The notes under the pieces: generated by a model | What the model was told of the DNA's origin: nothing | Seen by the model: only the letters and a program-made list of their open reading frames with translations | Databases searched by the model: none | Program-made: the position numbers and the translations under genes | From: Cytobacillus dafuensis | GTDB taxonomy: Bacteria; Bacillota; Bacilli; Bacillales; Cytobacillaceae | Length of the DNA: 64,000 bases | Direction: 5' to 3' | Assembly: GCF_007995155.1 (NCBI RefSeq) | Contig: NZ_CP042593.1 | Span: forward strand, 2,336,001 to 2,400,000 | Part shown: piece after piece, positions 62,180-64,000 of the stretch | Layout of the letters: each line of letters begins with the position of its first letter | Numbering within the stretch: position 1 is the stretch's first letter

Positions 62180-64000
62180 TTATTTATTTAAAGTGAGAAT
62201 CAAATTTCTATATTCATCAACAAATGCAGTGAAGTCTGGTGGTATAACTGTTGTTGCATCAAGCTGATCAACGATTGCTGGTCCTTGAATTTCTGAGAAT
62301 ACTGGAATTTTTTCTCTTTCAAAAACTTTTGTTGCAACAAATTTATCTTCAAAATAAACATCTCTTACTTCCTTGAGAGCATCTTCAAGACTGCCTGATG
62401 GACCGTACTTTGGAAATTCCGGCTTTGGGACAGTTCCCAATGCAGTCAATCGTAAGCCGTAAATCTCGACTGATTGTTTCCGATCCGAATAAGCAAATTC
62501 ACGTTCATGTTCCAAATGGAATGCTTCTAAGGCATCTACTAATGAATGCGCTTTCAAATTGATAGGTATGGCTAATGATCTCCACTGTCCGCTATATCTC
62601 ATATCTAAAAAGCTCATAAGTGTCGAGTTTTCCTTGGCCACTCCTTCTTCTTCTAACAACTCTTTTGCCTCTTTTTCCATTTTAGAAAACTCTAATTCTA
62701 GTTCATCTATTGTGACATGACTAAAATTCTTAACATATGTTTTTGAAATATCATGACGTACATCTACAAGTAAGCACCCCATTGCTGCAGCTACTCCAGG
62801 ATGAGGAGGAACAATAACTGTTGGAATTTCCATTTCCTTTGCTAAATGAGCTCCGTGTAACGGACCTGCTCCACCAAAAGCAACAAGAGCAAATTCTCTT
62901 GGATCATAGCCCCGTCTCACGGAAATCAATCGTAGTGCATCACACATATTTGCGTTTGCAACTTCAATAATGGCATTAGCCGCTTCGACTGTTGAAAAAT
63001 TAAACTCTTTAGCAATTTTGCCAACAGCTTCTATTGCTTTCTCCTTATCTAGCTTCATTGTCCCGTCTAAAAGATTGTTACCAAGTCGTCCAAGGACTAA
63101 ATTTGCATCCGAGTTCGTAGGCTCCTCACCTCCTCTTAGATAACAGGCTGGACCAGGGGTAGCTCCTGCACTTTGCGGCCCATTACGTAGCGAGCCACCA
63201 TCATCCTTCCAGGCTAAGCTCCCTCCACCAGCTCCGATGGTCAGTATTTCTATACTTGGAAAACCAATTGGGTACCCATATTCGATATACCAATCTTTCG
63301 TGATTCTAATATCGCCATCATACATGAGAGATATATCTGTACTGGTCCCTCCCATATCTAGTCCAATAGCGTTGTTAAAACCGCATAGCTTGGCGATATG
63401 TTTACTAGCTATTGCTCCTGCAGCAATACCAGAACTGGCAACTCTTGCAGCAAAACGTGGGACAGTACCAGAGGTCATGACCCCGCCACCAGAATGAAGA
63501 ACGAGTATATCATCGTTATATCCTTTTTGTTCCATTTCTCCTTCTAATGTGTAAATATATTTACTAATAATAGGGCCTAATACTGCATTAATAATGGTAG
63601 TACTCATGCGTTCATGCTCAAATATTTCTGGTAAAACTTCATTTGAAATACAGACATATACATCTGGTAGCTCCTCCTGAAGAATCTCCTTTACCCTTTT
63701 TTCATTCTCGCCATTTACATAGGCATTCATAAAACAAACGGCAATCGATTCTGTTCCCCGCTTGTTTAATTTCCTTGCAAGCTGACGGACTTCTTCTTCA
63801 TCAATATTTATCAAAACATTTCCGTTATAATCTATTCTTTCGTTTACTTCAAACCGGTCTCGTCTTTGAATATATGGTTTTGCTGTATCTTTATAAGCAT
63901 CCCATAAATCTAATTTTGTTCCCCGGCGAATCTCTGGAACATCTCGAAATCCTTTCGTTGTAATCAATGCTGTCTTAGGCAGCTTCCTCTCTATTAGAGC
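62180..64000 (-). CDS. hyuA: Hydantoinase A / oxoprolinase subunit, partial at right edge
   Basis: The C-terminal 600 or so residues of a hydantoinase-A subunit; the frame is open to the last base, so the N-terminus with the first ATP-binding motif (DVGGTFTD-type) lies outside. Visible motifs are LIERKLPKTALITTKGFRDVPEIRR at the edge, GLDMGGTSTDISLM (second phosphate-binding motif), TIGAGGGSLAWKDDGGSLRNGPQSAGATPGPACYLRGG and ALVAFGGAGPLHG. A TTG at 63967 is an internal codon and not the start. It is the upstream gene of a hyuA-hyuB-permease operon. Confidence 0.93.
   Translation of the reverse strand, partial: ALIERKLPKTALITTKGFRDVPEIRRGTKLDLWDAYKDTAKPYIQRRDRFEVNERIDYNGNVLINIDEEEVRQLARKLNKRGTESIAVCFMNAYVNGENEKRVKEILQEELPDVYVCISNEVLPEIFEHERMSTTIINAVLGPIISKYIYTLEGEMEQKGYNDDILVLHSGGGVMTSGTVPRFAARVASSGIAAGAIASKHIAKLCGFNNAIGLDMGGTSTDISLMYDGDIRITKDWYIEYGYPIGFPSIEILTIGAGGGSLAWKDDGGSLRNGPQSAGATPGPACYLRGGEEPTNSDANLVLGRLGNNLLDGTMKLDKEKAIEAVGKIAKEFNFSTVEAANAIIEVANANMCDALRLISVRRGYDPREFALVAFGGAGPLHGAHLAKEMEIPTVIVPPHPGVAAAMGCLLVDVRHDISKTYVKNFSHVTIDELELEFSKMEKEAKELLEEEGVAKENSTLMSFLDMRYSGQWRSLAIPINLKAHSLVDALEAFHLEHEREFAYSDRKQSVEIYGLRLTALGTVPKPEFPKYGPSGSLEDALKEVRDVYFEDKFVATKVFEREKIPVFSEIQGPAIVDQLDATTVIPPDFTAFVDEYRNLILTLNK

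Noticed and set aside
63775..63967. TTG at 63967 as the start of hyuA
   Set aside because: The same frame is open to the window edge with family-typical residues, so the gene begins outside.
1..64000. CRISPR array, tRNA, rRNA, riboswitch or T-box
   Set aside because: Looked for regularly spaced direct repeats, cloverleaf sequences and known leader motifs; none was convincing by eye.

Overview
The window is AT-rich DNA that looks like the chromosome of a spore-forming Bacillaceae bacterium. The support is Bacillus-style Shine-Dalgarno sites, frequent TTG/GTG starts, an SspH-type spore protein, YrrT, YkoP and YoaP relatives, and a bmr-bmrR pair closely resembling that of Bacillus subtilis. I did not assign a species. 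No rRNA, tRNA or CRISPR array was seen.

Bases 1-9,800 are accessory and partly decayed. They hold one intact tyrosine recombinase and three broken ones, several unrecognised small genes, a two-gene ABC exporter, and the 5'-truncated end of an SMC/Rad50-like ATPase. Bases 9,800-14,410 are a dmsABC-torD operon for a Tat-exported molybdoenzyme with a candidate FNR site upstream. Bases 14,900-17,030 are a gene graveyard (sodA tail, arsB and arsC pieces) around an intact AIM24-family gene.

Bases 17,100-31,800 are mostly core-type envelope and housekeeping genes: a DUF1259 lipoprotein, a DedA-PAP2 fusion with altered catalytic motifs, mprF, an S9 peptidase, ykoP, DinB and DUF1801 genes, bmr with its MerR-type promoter, bmrR, and a LysR gene divergent from an F420-ligase-like gene. 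A GC-rich, strongly structured element sits between bmr and bmrR. Bases 31,900-39,980 hold NUDIX, a YoaP pseudogene, thioredoxin, YrrT, PAP2, SspH, a GATE-domain transporter with an amidohydrolase, and a lipase-like gene.

Bases 40,090-44,740 contain a five-gene minus-strand set: esterase, LigB-type extradiol dioxygenase, DoxX, 4-oxalocrotonate tautomerase and a hydratase/decarboxylase. It is divergent from an XRE-cupin regulator. This may be a small ring-cleavage or quinone-detoxification module. Bases 44,840-50,700 are enzymes (DadA-like oxidase, HAD, hydrolase, PepF) and an unknown gene. Bases 51,660-58,490 form an RDD / SpoIIM / DUF58 / MoxR / DUF4350 / DUF4129 membrane cluster. The end is an NCS1 permease with hydantoinase B and A genes, hyuA running off the right edge.

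Three copies of a long palindromic Bacillaceae repeat (about 8.1, 33.9 and 41.6 kb) and a partial copy of the bmr-bmrR element's end (14.8 kb) are the main dispersed repeats. No complete, clearly new multi-gene system is demonstrated. The best candidates for follow-up are the structured element, the XRE-cupin ring-cleavage module and the GATE transporter/amidohydrolase pair.
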